Positions 19,231 through 28,494 of a stretch of DNA of 64,000 nt are shown piece after piece; the first letter of the stretch is position 1, and each line of letters starts with the position of its first letter. Below the pieces are notes generated by a model. The model ran no database searches, was not told where the DNA came from, and worked only from the letters and a program-made list of their open reading frames with translations. Position numbers and translations under genes: made by a program. This DNA comes from DT-110 sp030148525. Its GTDB lineage: Bacteria; Bacteroidota; Bacteroidia; Chitinophagales; Saprospiraceae. Location of the stretch: NCBI GenBank assembly GCA_965227445.1, contig OZ245751.1, positions 124,001-188,000 on the forward strand, in the 5' to 3' direction.

Positions 19231-22200
19231 TCACCCCGCATTCCGGTTAATCTCCCGGATGATCTCAACGATCCTGCGCTGATCGCCCTCGTCCGGGAAG
19301 ATGCCGAATAAACCCATGTCGTGGATGGTGGTAAAAGGTGCTTCTTGCAGACGTTGTAACTTCAGAATGCCGTTGGTCGTGAATAGTTGGACCAGCTTGC
19401 GTAAAAACTGAATTTGATCAGCCCGGAGGTTGGTACGGTTAAGGAAATCGCCAAAGGCTACTTTTACCGCCTCCTCTTCCATGCCAAGTACCGAGCGAAT
19501 GAAATGACCGATGGGCTTATCGGCATAAACCTGTTGGTAGCGTTCCCGGCTGCCCAGGCCCTCCTCGGAGAATAACAGCTCTTCCAGGGAATCCAACTCC
19601 TCTAATGTGATGGGGGTATTATTGCGCAGTTTTCGAATAGCGAGGTGGTCGGTATGGGCCTGAAGATATTGATTTACCCGTTGGCGATAGTTCTCCAGCG
19701 TTTCCATGGTTTGCATCGGGCCGCTGTCCCGCACACCGATTACCGTATCGGTGAAATTCGTGTGCAGCGGTTTGGTTTGTTGCTTGGGGATGATATGGAC
19801 CAGGTTGCGGAGTGAAGTCCGAATCCGGTCCAGCTCTACGGGATCCTGAAGTTCCTGCAGGTAATTTTTTTGCGTAAGCTGCCGAATCAAGGTCATTTCA
19901 TTACGCACGGCCGGTACATTCCCCAGTTTGCTCAGTTGTTGCGCTATGGCCTGTATTCGTGCCGGGGCAATACTGTACGAGGGCGTGGCATCCACCTGAA
20001 ATAGTTGGGCTTGTAAGACCAATAAGTCAAACCGGCGGGCTTGTTCCGGGCTCTCTCCGGCACCAACTAAAGGCCCCAATTGGTCGGTCAGGCGCTGCAG
20101 GTCATCGTAGGAGAGCATACTCCAGCGGGTCCGGTCGGCAAATTCGTCGATCAGGGGGCGTTGCTGGCGAATGCGGAAGGTGGTATCTCGTATTTTATGC
20201 AAGTCACGTACCTGCTCGTAGCAGTGATCCAGCAACTCATGGCGTAAATCATCCAACGATGTGTCCGTTTCTTGCTGGAGTTGCAGGGCCAGTTGCAATC
20301 TGTGTGCGAATAATTGGTGCGAAAGCGACTTGGGCACGCTGGTTTGTATACCCTGGGGGTTGTGCTCAAAAAAGGCGAAGTTCCCGCAAAAATCGAATAC
20401 GTAGAACTCCGTTTTGTCCTGGCCGGGACCGAACAGATCGGGACATAAGCGGGTACCCCGACCGATCATCTGCCAGTATTTGGCGTAGGAGTACACCGGC
20501 TTGAAAAAGACCAGATTGACGATCTCGTGGATGTCGATCCCGGTGTCGAGCATATCGACCGAGATGGCAATCTGCGGGAATTGGTCAGCTTCTTCAAAGT
20601 TCTCTAAAAGACTGTCCGCCATCTTTTCGTGATGATCAATGACGACGCAAAAATCGGGTGGTAAGTGCGGGTACAGTTCGTAAAAAACCTTAAGTGTTTT
20701 CTTGGCGTGTTTATGGTTGCGGGCAAATACAATGGTCTTCCCGATTTTATCGCCACCTTCTACTTTGATACCCTGTTCCATAAAGGTTTCGATCACCTTT
20801 ACGATCGTATCGTGATTGAAGAGGCGCTGGTTGATCTGCTTCGCACTGATCTCTTCGGGCATCTGCCCCTCTTCGTCGCGAAAGGTTGCTTCGTATTCCG
20901 CCTTCTCAGTTTCGGACAGCTCCTTGTACTTGATCCCTTTGCGTAAAAACTGAATGTCGACTTCTTTGCCACGGGGTGGTACCAGGTAGCCTTCACCTAC
21001 TGCCTCCTCGAGCTCGTAGGCAAAGGCCGGATCGCCCTGCTGATGCCCGAACAACTCGTAGGTATCTTTATCCGCTTCTTCGCGGGGTGTAGCTGTGAGG
21101 CCCAGGAGTAACGCATCGAAATACGCAAAGATGGCCCGGTATTTTTGATAGACCGAGCGGTGGGCCTCATCGACGATAATAAGATCAAAGTGACCGGGAG
21201 TATACAGGGCCCCGTCTTCTTTTCGGGCACTGTCGATGCGGTTCATCATGGTGGGGTAGGTGGAAAAGACCAGCCGTGTAGTGTGGTCTTCATCTTCCTC
21301 CGTGAGGTTGATACCAGACAGGCGTGGCAGGTGGGTACCGTAGGCTTTTTTTGCTTGTTTGACCAGTGCTTTGCGGTCGGCCAGGAATAGTACCCGCTTT
21401 ACCCAGTTGGCCTTCACCAAAATGTCGACCAGTGCGGTGGAGGTGCGGGTTTTCCCGGCACCAGTAGCCATCACCACGAGGGCGGCCCGTCGATTGGCCC
21501 GTAGCTGTCCCTGGTAGTCGGTGGTGTAGGTATCAAGCACGCGCTGAATCGCCTCTTGCTGGTAGGGTCGACCGGCAATGTGCGGGTCGACCGGAAATTG
21601 GCGTGGATCGTGTCGTTCGGTCCGCCGCTGAATCATCAAAGCCAGTTCTTCGCGGGTGAAGAATCCCGCTACCTCCCGCTCCCGGCTGTCGAAGGCATCG
21701 TCCCAACAGTAGATCTCGTACCCGTTGGTGAAGAAAATGACGGGACGTCGCCCGTGCATCTGTTCCAGCGCATCGGCGTAGGCCCGCGCCTGGTATTTTC
21801 CCCGATCGACATCGGCGGAGGTGCGCTTGGCCTCTACCACGGCTAAGGGACGCCCGTCGTCACCCCATAGTACGTAGTCGGCCTTACCGGTGCCGGAGGC
21901 ATTGACGGACTTGGGCATGCCATGTACCGGGTATTCGCGCACCTGAGCCGCTGCGGGGTCCCACCCTGCTTCCTGCAGGGCCTGATCGATGTAGATACGC
22001 CGTGTCTCTGCTTCGCTGAGGGGGGCTTCCGGAATGGGGAGGTTCTCCTGCCGCTCTTCTTTGCGTTCTTTTAGGGTGGCCAATTCGGCCCGTAGTTTGT
22101 CGAGCTCCGCTTCGGCCAGTTCGCGTTGGTTGCGTTCTGCTTCCAGGGCTTCGAGTTTGTGATCGAACTCTTCGCGGATACGCGCTAATTCCTGCCTACT

Positions 22201-22704
22201 TTTCTCGCCGGGGCCTGTACGCGGTATATAGTCTTCAATAAAGGTAGTAGAGGTATCCTCCACCTCGCTGTACCAGCGGTAGACAATTCGACAGAAGTGG
22301 TGCAGGTACTTGATGGCCGCAACCGTTTTTTCGGTATCTGATTTGTAGCTGTGGACGGCCAGGTTACCACCCTTGCGGATGAAATTCAGTTCACGCAGAA
22401 TACGCTGATTAAACAACTGCTGAAAGGTATCCTCCTTAAGGCGGGCACTCAGGGTGGACTGGTAGGGTGGATCGAGGTCCTGGTCGTTTTGGTAGAGCCA
22501 ATCGACCATTAGCTCCAGGCACATACGGGCGTATATCGCCCCGGTGACGGGTGCGACAATGGCGTTCTGCTCGGCAGTGCGGGCCGTTTCGTATATCCGG
22601 GGCCAGCCTTCCCGTAAAAAGTGGAAGTTGCTGTTCAAGGTGTTAAGTGGTTTTTGCTGACCGATAATATAGCATTTTTTGAGAGTCCTGCCTATATGTG
22701 GCAC
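19231..22704 (-). CDS. hsdR: type I restriction enzyme R subunit
   Basis: Motor/nuclease subunit of a type I restriction system. The N-terminus (residues 25-150) looks like a DUF4145-type helical domain, then a coiled coil (165-220), the PD-(D/E)XK nuclease with D276 and VEAKR at 290-294, Walker A MATGAGKT near 413-420, Walker B/DEAH IIVDEAHRS near 509-517, motif III LTATP, and helicase motifs SVDMLDTGID and QMIGRGTRL. At 1157 aa it is complete. The ATG at 22704 lies in repeat DNA; TTG at 22638 (residue 23) would place the start where relatives usually begin, so the true start is uncertain. It is cut off from hsdS by a 2.9-kb repeat block. Confidence 0.93.
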   Translation of the reverse strand: MPHIGRTLKKCYIIGQQKPLNTLNSNFHFLREGWPRIYETARTAEQNAIVAPVTGAIYARMCLELMVDWLYQNDQDLDPPYQSTLSARLKEDTFQQLFNQRILRELNFIRKGGNLAVHSYKSDTEKTVAAIKYLHHFCRIVYRWYSEVEDTSTTFIEDYIPRTGPGEKSRQELARIREEFDHKLEALEAERNQRELAEAELDKLRAELATLKERKEERQENLPIPEAPLSEAETRRIYIDQALQEAGWDPAAAQVREYPVHGMPKSVNASGTGKADYVLWGDDGRPLAVVEAKRTSADVDRGKYQARAYADALEQMHGRRPVIFFTNGYEIYCWDDAFDSREREVAGFFTREELALMIQRRTERHDPRQFPVDPHIAGRPYQQEAIQRVLDTYTTDYQGQLRANRRAALVVMATGAGKTRTSTALVDILVKANWVKRVLFLADRKALVKQAKKAYGTHLPRLSGINLTEEDEDHTTRLVFSTYPTMMNRIDSARKEDGALYTPGHFDLIIVDEAHRSVYQKYRAIFAYFDALLLGLTATPREEADKDTYELFGHQQGDPAFAYELEEAVGEGYLVPPRGKEVDIQFLRKGIKYKELSETEKAEYEATFRDEEGQMPEEISAKQINQRLFNHDTIVKVIETFMEQGIKVEGGDKIGKTIVFARNHKHAKKTLKVFYELYPHLPPDFCVVIDHHEKMADSLLENFEEADQFPQIAISVDMLDTGIDIHEIVNLVFFKPVYSYAKYWQMIGRGTRLCPDLFGPGQDKTEFYVFDFCGNFAFFEHNPQGIQTSVPKSLSHQLFAHRLQLALQLQQETDTSLDDLRHELLDHCYEQVRDLHKIRDTTFRIRQQRPLIDEFADRTRWSMLSYDDLQRLTDQLGPLVGAGESPEQARRFDLLVLQAQLFQVDATPSYSIAPARIQAIAQQLSKLGNVPAVRNEMTLIRQLTQKNYLQELQDPVELDRIRTSLRNLVHIIPKQQTKPLHTNFTDTVIGVRDSGPMQTMETLENYRQRVNQYLQAHTDHLAIRKLRNNTPITLEELDSLEELLFSEEGLGSRERYQQVYADKPIGHFIRSVLGMEEEAVKVAFGDFLNRTNLRADQIQFLRKLVQLFTTNGILKLQRLQEAPFTTIHDMGLFGIFPDEGDQRRIVEIIREINRNAG

Positions 22705-25586
22705 CTTGCGTACCTGACGGCACGCCCGTGCTATTGGTCGGCCTGTTTCTACCCATGTTTTGTCCCTGGCGGGACATTCGCTGTTTTCCTCATCAGGAGC
22801 AAGACGGGCAAGTTTCTACGGATATTTTGTCCCTGGCGGGACAATTATACGATGCCCCGTCAGGAGCAAGCTGAGGGTAGCAAGAAGCCGAGAAGCATGG
22901 GGAGCTTGCCGGTAGGTGCGCCATGTGCTTGTTAAAAAATGCCCCGCTAGGGGCAAGCTATGGGTAGCAAGAAGCAGGCAAGCGCGTTGCGCGTGCCGTT
23001 AGGTACGCTATGTGAATTCGTCATTATTTCCTCGGATAATACATGGTTTACCTTGCGTACCTGACGGCACGCGCGTGCTATTGGTCGGCGTGTTTCTACC
23101 CATGTTTTGTCCCTACCGGGACATTCGCTGTTTTCCTCATTAGGAGCAAGACGGGCAAGTTTCTACCGATGTTTTATCCCTGGCGGGACAGTTATACGAT
23201 GCCCTGTCAGGAGCAAGCTGAGGGTAGCAAGAAGCCGAGAAATATGGGGAGCTTGCCGCCAGGTGCGCCATTTGTCAATTGAATAATGCCCCGCTAGGGG
23301 CAAGCTATGGGTAGCAAGCAAGAAGAAGACAAGCGCGTTGCGCGTGCCGTCAGGTACGCTATGTGTCAAACGACGGGCTTGAAAACAAACCGCTCATCAT
23401 ATTCAATCTCAAAAGCCATCAAAAAATCCAGATATTCTTCAGTAAAGGTCTTTTTACGATGATGTTCCTTCTGATTTTGGATATACCGGATTACTCTCGG
23501 CACTTGGGATTTTGCATAAGAAAAAGCACCATATCCTGCTTGCCAGGAAAATTTTCCCCTGGCGAAACCCTCTTTATTGATCCACTCTGAGGAGTCACCT
23601 TTAACAGCTTTCATTAAAGCAGAGAGCGATTGTGAAGGTCGCATGCCGATAAAAAGGTGAACATGATCGGGCATACCGTTAATTTGCAAGACCTTGTGAT
23701 TATTGTTTTTTACAATCCCCGTTATGTATTTGTATAAACTTTCTTGCCAATCCTGTTGGATTAGGGATTGACGATTTTGCACAGCAAAAATGGCCTGAAT
23801 GTGAATTTGGGTATAGGTATTTGCCATAAATCGTTTTTACATTCCGTACCTATTGGCAGGGTCATACTTCTTTTAATCGTATTTCTAGTTCTACCACCTT
23901 CCGTACCTACCGGCACGGCTGTACAATTTTTTGATCGTATATCTACCCACATTATGTCCCTGCCGGGACTGTTGGGGGTTGTCTGTTTTGGTGCAAGTTA
24001 AGGGTAGCATCAATCCGTATCAAGTCCCTGGTAGCAAGGAGCAGAAAATCGAAAGGTGTGTGATGCCATGTGTTTGTTAAATAATGCCCCGCTAGGGGCA
24101 AGCTATGGGTAGCAAGAAGCAGGCAAGCGCGTTGCGCGTGCCGTTAGGTACGCTATGTGAATTCGTCATTATTTCCTCGGATAATACATGGTTTACCTTG
24201 CGTACCTGACGGCACGCGCGTGCTATTGGTCGGCGTGTTTCTACCCATGTTTTGTCCCTACCGGGACATTCGCTGTTTTCCTCATTAGGAGCAAGACGGG
24301 CAGGTTTCTACCGATGTTTTGTCCCTGGCGGGACAGTTATACGATGCCCTGTCAGGAGCAAGCTGAGGGTAGCAAGAAGCCGAGAAACATGGGTAGCTTG
24401 CCGGTAGGTGCGCCATGTGTCAATTGAATAATGCCCCGCTAGGGGCAAGCTATGGGTAGCAAGAAGCAGGCACGCGCGTGCTATTGGTCGGCGTGTTTCT
24501 ACCCATGTTTTGTCCCTGGCGGGACATTCGCTGTTTTCCTCATCAGGAGTAAGACGGGCAAGTTTCTACCGATGTTTTGTCCCTGGCGGGACTGCAATAC
24601 GATGCCCCGTCAGGAGCAAGTTGAGGATAGCAAGAAGCCGAGAAACATGGGTAGCTTGCCGGTAGGTGCGCCATGTGTCAATTGAATAATGCCCCGCTAG
24701 GGGCAAGCTATGGGTAGCAAGCAAGAAGCAGGCACGCGCGTGCTATTGGTCGGCCTGTTTCTACCGATGTTTTGTCCCTGGCGGGACTGCAATACGATGC
24801 CCCGTCAGGAGCAAGTTGAGGGTAGCAAGAAGCCGAGAAACATGGGTAGCTTGCCGGTAGGTGCGCCATGTGTCAATTGAATAATGCCCCGCTAGGGGCA
24901 AGCTATGGGTAGCAAGAAGCAGGCAAGCGCGTTGCGCGTGCCGTTAGGTACGCTATGTGAATTCGTCATTATTTCCTCGGATAATACATGGTTTACCTTG
25001 CGTACCTGACGGCACGCGCGTGCTATTGGTCGGCGTGTTTCTACCCATGTTTTGTCCCTACCGGGACATTCGCTGTTTTCCTCATTAGGAGCAAGACGGG
25101 CAAGTTTCTACGGATATTTTGTCCCTGGCGGGACAGTTATACGATGCCCCGTCAGGAGCAAGTTGAGGATAGCAAGAAGCCGAGAAACATGGGTAGCTTG
25201 CCGGTAGGTGCGCCATGTGTCAATTGAATAATGCCCCGTTAGGGGCAAGCTATGGGTAGCAAGAAGCAGACACGCGGGTGCAATTGGTCGGCCTGTTTCT
25301 ACCCATGTTTTGTCCCTACCGGGACATTCGCTGTTTTCCTCATCAGGAGCAAGACGGGCAGGTTTCTACGGATATTTTGTCCCTGGCGGGACAGTTATAC
25401 GATGCCCCGTCAGGAGCAAGTTGAGGATAGCAAGAAGCCGAGAAACATGGGTAGCTTGCCGTTAGGTGCGCCATGTGTCAATTGAATAATGCCCCGCTAG
25501 GGGCAAGCTATGGGTAGCAAGCAAGAAGCAGACAAGCGCCTTGCGCGTGCCGTTAGGTACGCTATGTTATGTGCTGTATATCCCCG
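22705..25586. repeat. REP-like palindrome cluster around a RAYT gene
   Basis: Composed of repeated paired palindromes: GTCCC-4 nt-GGGAC or GCCCCGCTAGGGGC hairpins next to an ATGGGTAG or its complement CTACCCAT, in alternating orientation, plus GCGTACCTGACGGCACGC/GCGTGCCGTTAGGTACGC end pieces. Units that contain GTGCTATTGGTCGGC start near 22708, 23055, 24200, 24468, 24732, 25000 and 25267; the last five are spaced about 266 bp. Blocks at 22926-23160, 24072-24300 and 24880-25110 are almost identical. The cluster abuts the hsdS stop on one side and the hsdR start on the other. Confidence 0.9.
23366..23827 (-). CDS. REP-associated tyrosine transposase (Y1/HUH, IS200-like)
   Basis: Single-strand transposase-type protein of 153 aa. 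It has the HUH pair in GMPDHVHLFIGM near residue 57, the family segment ALMKAVKGDSSEWIN, and a catalytic-tyrosine region IRYIQNQKEHHRKKTF near 112-127, ending with an EYLDFLMAFEIEYDERF tail. It is intact and embedded in dozens of REP-like palindromes with no IS200/IS605 end hairpins of its own, the standard arrangement of RAYT genes that mobilise or maintain REP sequences. Function as a RAYT is inferred from this context. Confidence 0.85.
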   Translation of the reverse strand: MANTYTQIHIQAIFAVQNRQSLIQQDWQESLYKYITGIVKNNNHKVLQINGMPDHVHLFIGMRPSQSLSALMKAVKGDSSEWINKEGFARGKFSWQAGYGAFSYAKSQVPRVIRYIQNQKEHHRKKTFTEEYLDFLMAFEIEYDERFVFKPVV

Positions 25587-26723
25587 CTAAAGCTCCCCCC
25601 GGAAGGCGCGTTGGAGCAGGGAGTTAAAGAGGTCGTCGGATTGGGTAAGTTGGGATTGGACTTTTTGTTTTTGATGCTTGACTTTATTTACGATGGACTC
25701 GAATGCATCCTGTAGCTCAATAGGTGGGATTAAAATTTTAATATCCTGTAATTCTTGGGCATTGATATTAGCCATGCCTACAATGTTTTTGCACATATTT
25801 TGCAAGATGAGTTTACCGTGTTCTGAGTTGAGGTAACCTGCTATATAATAAGGGTTAGCAATTGTATTTGCCCGGACTCGGATAATATACCCGGCAATAA
25901 CCATGGTTTCATCTTGATCGAATACTGTAGTTTTTCCGACCAGCTCCTTGCTATTTGTTCTATTGAACAGAATGTCTCCATTTTTTACAGTATACTTATC
26001 AATTTCTTTACGCTCAAGATCAATGTATTTCAGACTATTTAAATTCAGGTCGCCGCCATACGTGATATTATTCATTCGAAGGTATTTGTATTGCCCTTCT
26101 GTTCCAGCTTTTTTACTTGTTCCATATTTGGCTTCCTTTATAAGGTCTCGAATAGTACCTTTTGGAAATCCTTTTTGATTATTAAATGGATCCCCAAACA
26201 TCTCCAAAAACACCGCTTGCAGCAGTTCATCGTAGGCCGCTAACTGGGTGCGCGTTCGCGCGCGCAGCGCATCGGCCTTATCCAAAATAGCCGCAATCCG
26301 CTCCTGCTCGGCGAGGGGGGGGAGAGGGATTTCAATGGCTTGTAATTTTTTTTGGTTTAGCTTTCCACGCGTGGTACCTGTTATATATTTTGTCAAATCC
26401 TGAAAATTTAAATAGTATTTCAAGAAATTCAGATTGACTTTGCCATTTGATGTTAGTACATGGGCATGATTGTTAACCCAGCATTTTTGATTTATTATAA
26501 ATGCGCACTTTTTCTGGTAGCCCCAATCTCCTCCGTCTTCTGCAACGCACAGTATTTTTTCATCGAAAATAAAGTCGTTTATATAATCAACAACTCCATT
26601 TGCACCTATGTAGGGATATGCTTTGCCATCCTTTTTTTCTTTTCTTTCAATACTATTCAGAGGAATTCTTTCCCTATCCAAGTTGTTTGTTATTTCACCG
26701 ATCCTAGCCGTCTCCCATTTCAT
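25587..26723 (-). CDS. hsdS: type I restriction enzyme specificity subunit
   Basis: DNA-recognition subunit of the type I enzyme, 378 aa, with two target-recognition domains (about 1-150 and 180-340), each followed by a conserved helical segment (LPPLAEQERIAAILDKADALR near 140 and IPPIELQDAFESIVNKV near 335). The N-terminal ATG overlaps the hsdM stop by 4 bp (ATGA), so it is coupled to hsdM. The C-terminal tail LFNSLLQRAFRGEL is typical. The two recognition domains are unlike one another, so the target is probably bipartite and asymmetric. The REP block begins at its stop codon. Confidence 0.93.
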   Translation of the reverse strand: MKWETARIGEITNNLDRERIPLNSIERKEKKDGKAYPYIGANGVVDYINDFIFDEKILCVAEDGGDWGYQKKCAFIINQKCWVNNHAHVLTSNGKVNLNFLKYYLNFQDLTKYITGTTRGKLNQKKLQAIEIPLPPLAEQERIAAILDKADALRARTRTQLAAYDELLQAVFLEMFGDPFNNQKGFPKGTIRDLIKEAKYGTSKKAGTEGQYKYLRMNNITYGGDLNLNSLKYIDLERKEIDKYTVKNGDILFNRTNSKELVGKTTVFDQDETMVIAGYIIRVRANTIANPYYIAGYLNSEHGKLILQNMCKNIVGMANINAQELQDIKILIPPIELQDAFESIVNKVKHQKQKVQSQLTQSDDLFNSLLQRAFRGEL

Positions 26724-28330
26724 TCTCCCAACATTTTTTCCAGTTCATCCATCAGTGTTGCACGTTCCTGGTCGAGGCTACGAATGCGCCCCAGAATGGT
26801 CGCGGGCGGGTCGTACTCGGTGGCTTCGTAGACGATCTCTTTGTAGCGGTTGATGCTGAGGTCGTAGTCGTTGTCGGCCAGCTCGGCTTTGGGTACCAGG
26901 AAGGAGGGAGCCGTGCGGGGCCGGTCGGCTTCGGAGCTTTCTCCTGGTTGTTCGCCCAGGTTGTGCCAGCGCTGCAATAGGTCGGGGATATTGTTTTCGC
27001 TGTGCTTTTCCAGGCGGTAGCCGACTATTTCTCCGTGCGGGTTTTTGAGCGCGTGCAGATGCTCGTCGTCGGCCAGGCTGTCGGGCTTCTCCGTCAGGTC
27101 GCGACCGAGTGAGGTGCGCTTATCGTCGAGGCTGTACCCGTCGGCCTGCATGTCGTAAAACCAAACGTGGTCGGTACCGCCGGAGTTGGTCTTGGTAAAG
27201 ATAACCACGGCCGTACTCACCCCGGCGTATGGTTTGAATACGCCACTTGGCATAGAGATGACGGCCTGCAGGCGGTGGTCTTCGACCAGGGTTTTGCGCA
27301 GGGCTTTGTGGGCACGACTGGAGCCAAACAATACCCCGTCGGGTACAATGACGGCGGCGCGCCCGCCCGTACGCAACATGCGCAGCATCAGGGCCAGGAA
27401 GAGGAGCTCTGTCTTCTTGGTTTTGGTAATCTTTAGTAAATCCGGATCGACGTAGTCGTAGTCGAGGCTACCCTTAAAGGGCGGATTGGCCAGGATGAGG
27501 GAAAAGGCATCCCGGATATCCGCATTTTTTTGCGAAAGCGCATCCACATCGATCAGCTGCGGGTGTTCAATGCCGTGCAGCATCATATTCATGGCACCGA
27601 TGCGCAGCATGGAACTGTCGAACTCCATGCCCGTAAAAAGGTCGGAATTATAGTGTTGGCGTACTGCTTCCCGCAGCATTTCCTCACCGTGGTGCTTGCG
27701 CAAAAACTCCTCCGAGGCCACCAGAAATCCACAGGTGCCGGCCGAAGGGTCGCAGATGGTATCGTCGGGTTGTGGCTGCATCATATCGACCATCATCTGT
27801 ATGATGTGGCGGGGCGTACGGAATTGGCCGTTCTGGCCGGCCGTGGAGAGCTTGCTGAGTAAGTATTCGTAGAGATCGCCTTTGGTGTCGCGGTCGTCCA
27901 TATTGATCTGACCGATCAGTTGTATGGCCCGGTCGAGCAGGCGTGGCGTACTAATCATAAAGGTGGCTCCCTTCATGAAGCGGGCGAAGGGCGTATCTTC
28001 CGGAGCCATACGTTTCATGTGCTCAAAGACCGTGATGCGCTCATCTCCGACCATAACACCCTGGGTAAACAACTCAAACATCACCTCGGGGTCCTTTTCG
28101 CTGAAGCGGCTCCACCGCAGTGCCTGGGTGGCCTCGGTGTAGATAGGGTCTTTGATGTCGGTTTCCAGCATGTGGGCCGATCGCTCCTTTAGCGTCTGCT
28201 GCTGGTCCATGCGCTTGAGGAAAAGCAGGTAGGTAATCTGTTCGATCACGGTGAGGGGGTTGGTGATTCCCCCCGTCCAGAAGGTTTCCCACAATCGATC
28301 GACTTCGTTGCGTAGTTGTCCGGTTAGCAT
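26720..28330 (-). CDS. hsdM: type I restriction enzyme methyltransferase subunit
   Basis: N6-adenine methyltransferase of the type I enzyme, 536 aa. It has the N-terminal helical domain, the SAM-binding DPSAGTCGFL near 193, the catalytic NPPF near 282, and a C-terminal coiled region. The segment FRTPRHIIQMMVDMM ahead of the SAM site is typical of HsdM. It overlaps hsdS by 4 bp and lies 86 bp downstream of a short ORF that is coupled to the XRE-ImmA gene. Confidence 0.95.
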   Translation of the reverse strand: MLTGQLRNEVDRLWETFWTGGITNPLTVIEQITYLLFLKRMDQQQTLKERSAHMLETDIKDPIYTEATQALRWSRFSEKDPEVMFELFTQGVMVGDERITVFEHMKRMAPEDTPFARFMKGATFMISTPRLLDRAIQLIGQINMDDRDTKGDLYEYLLSKLSTAGQNGQFRTPRHIIQMMVDMMQPQPDDTICDPSAGTCGFLVASEEFLRKHHGEEMLREAVRQHYNSDLFTGMEFDSSMLRIGAMNMMLHGIEHPQLIDVDALSQKNADIRDAFSLILANPPFKGSLDYDYVDPDLLKITKTKKTELLFLALMLRMLRTGGRAAVIVPDGVLFGSSRAHKALRKTLVEDHRLQAVISMPSGVFKPYAGVSTAVVIFTKTNSGGTDHVWFYDMQADGYSLDDKRTSLGRDLTEKPDSLADDEHLHALKNPHGEIVGYRLEKHSENNIPDLLQRWHNLGEQPGESSEADRPRTAPSFLVPKAELADNDYDLSINRYKEIVYEATEYDPPATILGRIRSLDQERATLMDELEKMLGE

Positions 28331-28416
28331 GGGTGTGTTTTAGTTAGGGTACTGCCAGCAATGATAGCAAAAGTTTGGGGAATGCGCTCTAATATGCAGG
28401 TGGGGAAGAGCGGGTT

Positions 28417-28494
28417 TCATCCACACCATTCCTCCCGCAATTGGGCAATTATGGCTTTTGGTAGTCGTGGGTTTTGTTCGGTGAGGGTGTCCAT
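28417..28494 (-). CDS. possible 25-aa ORF coupled to the XRE-ImmA gene
   Basis: A short frame, MDTLTEQNPRLPKAIIAQLR followed by EEWCG, whose ATG overlaps the TGA of the upstream regulator (TGATG), a classic coupling arrangement. It ends 86 bp before hsdM. It may be a real small protein, a leader, or the remnant of a longer partner gene lost by deletion. I do not recognise it; coupling is the only support. Confidence 0.3.
   Translation of the reverse strand: MDTLTEQNPRLPKAIIAQLREEWCG

Noticed and set aside
18966..19250. 94-aa ORF downstream of hsdR
   Set aside because: Overlaps the hsdR 3' end, overlaps other frames of equal quality and shows no motif.
22621..25485. Repeated ~77-104-aa plus-strand ORFs (with the words CFYPCFV and GSLPVGAP) in the REP cluster
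   Set aside because: They are translations of the REP palindromes, recur with each unit, vary with repeat deletions and have no ribosome sites. They cannot be told from repeat by-products.
22705..25586. CRISPR array
   Set aside because: Units are ~266-347 bp and internally palindromic, there are no uniform 25-45-bp spacers and no cas genes; REP/BIME is the better reading.
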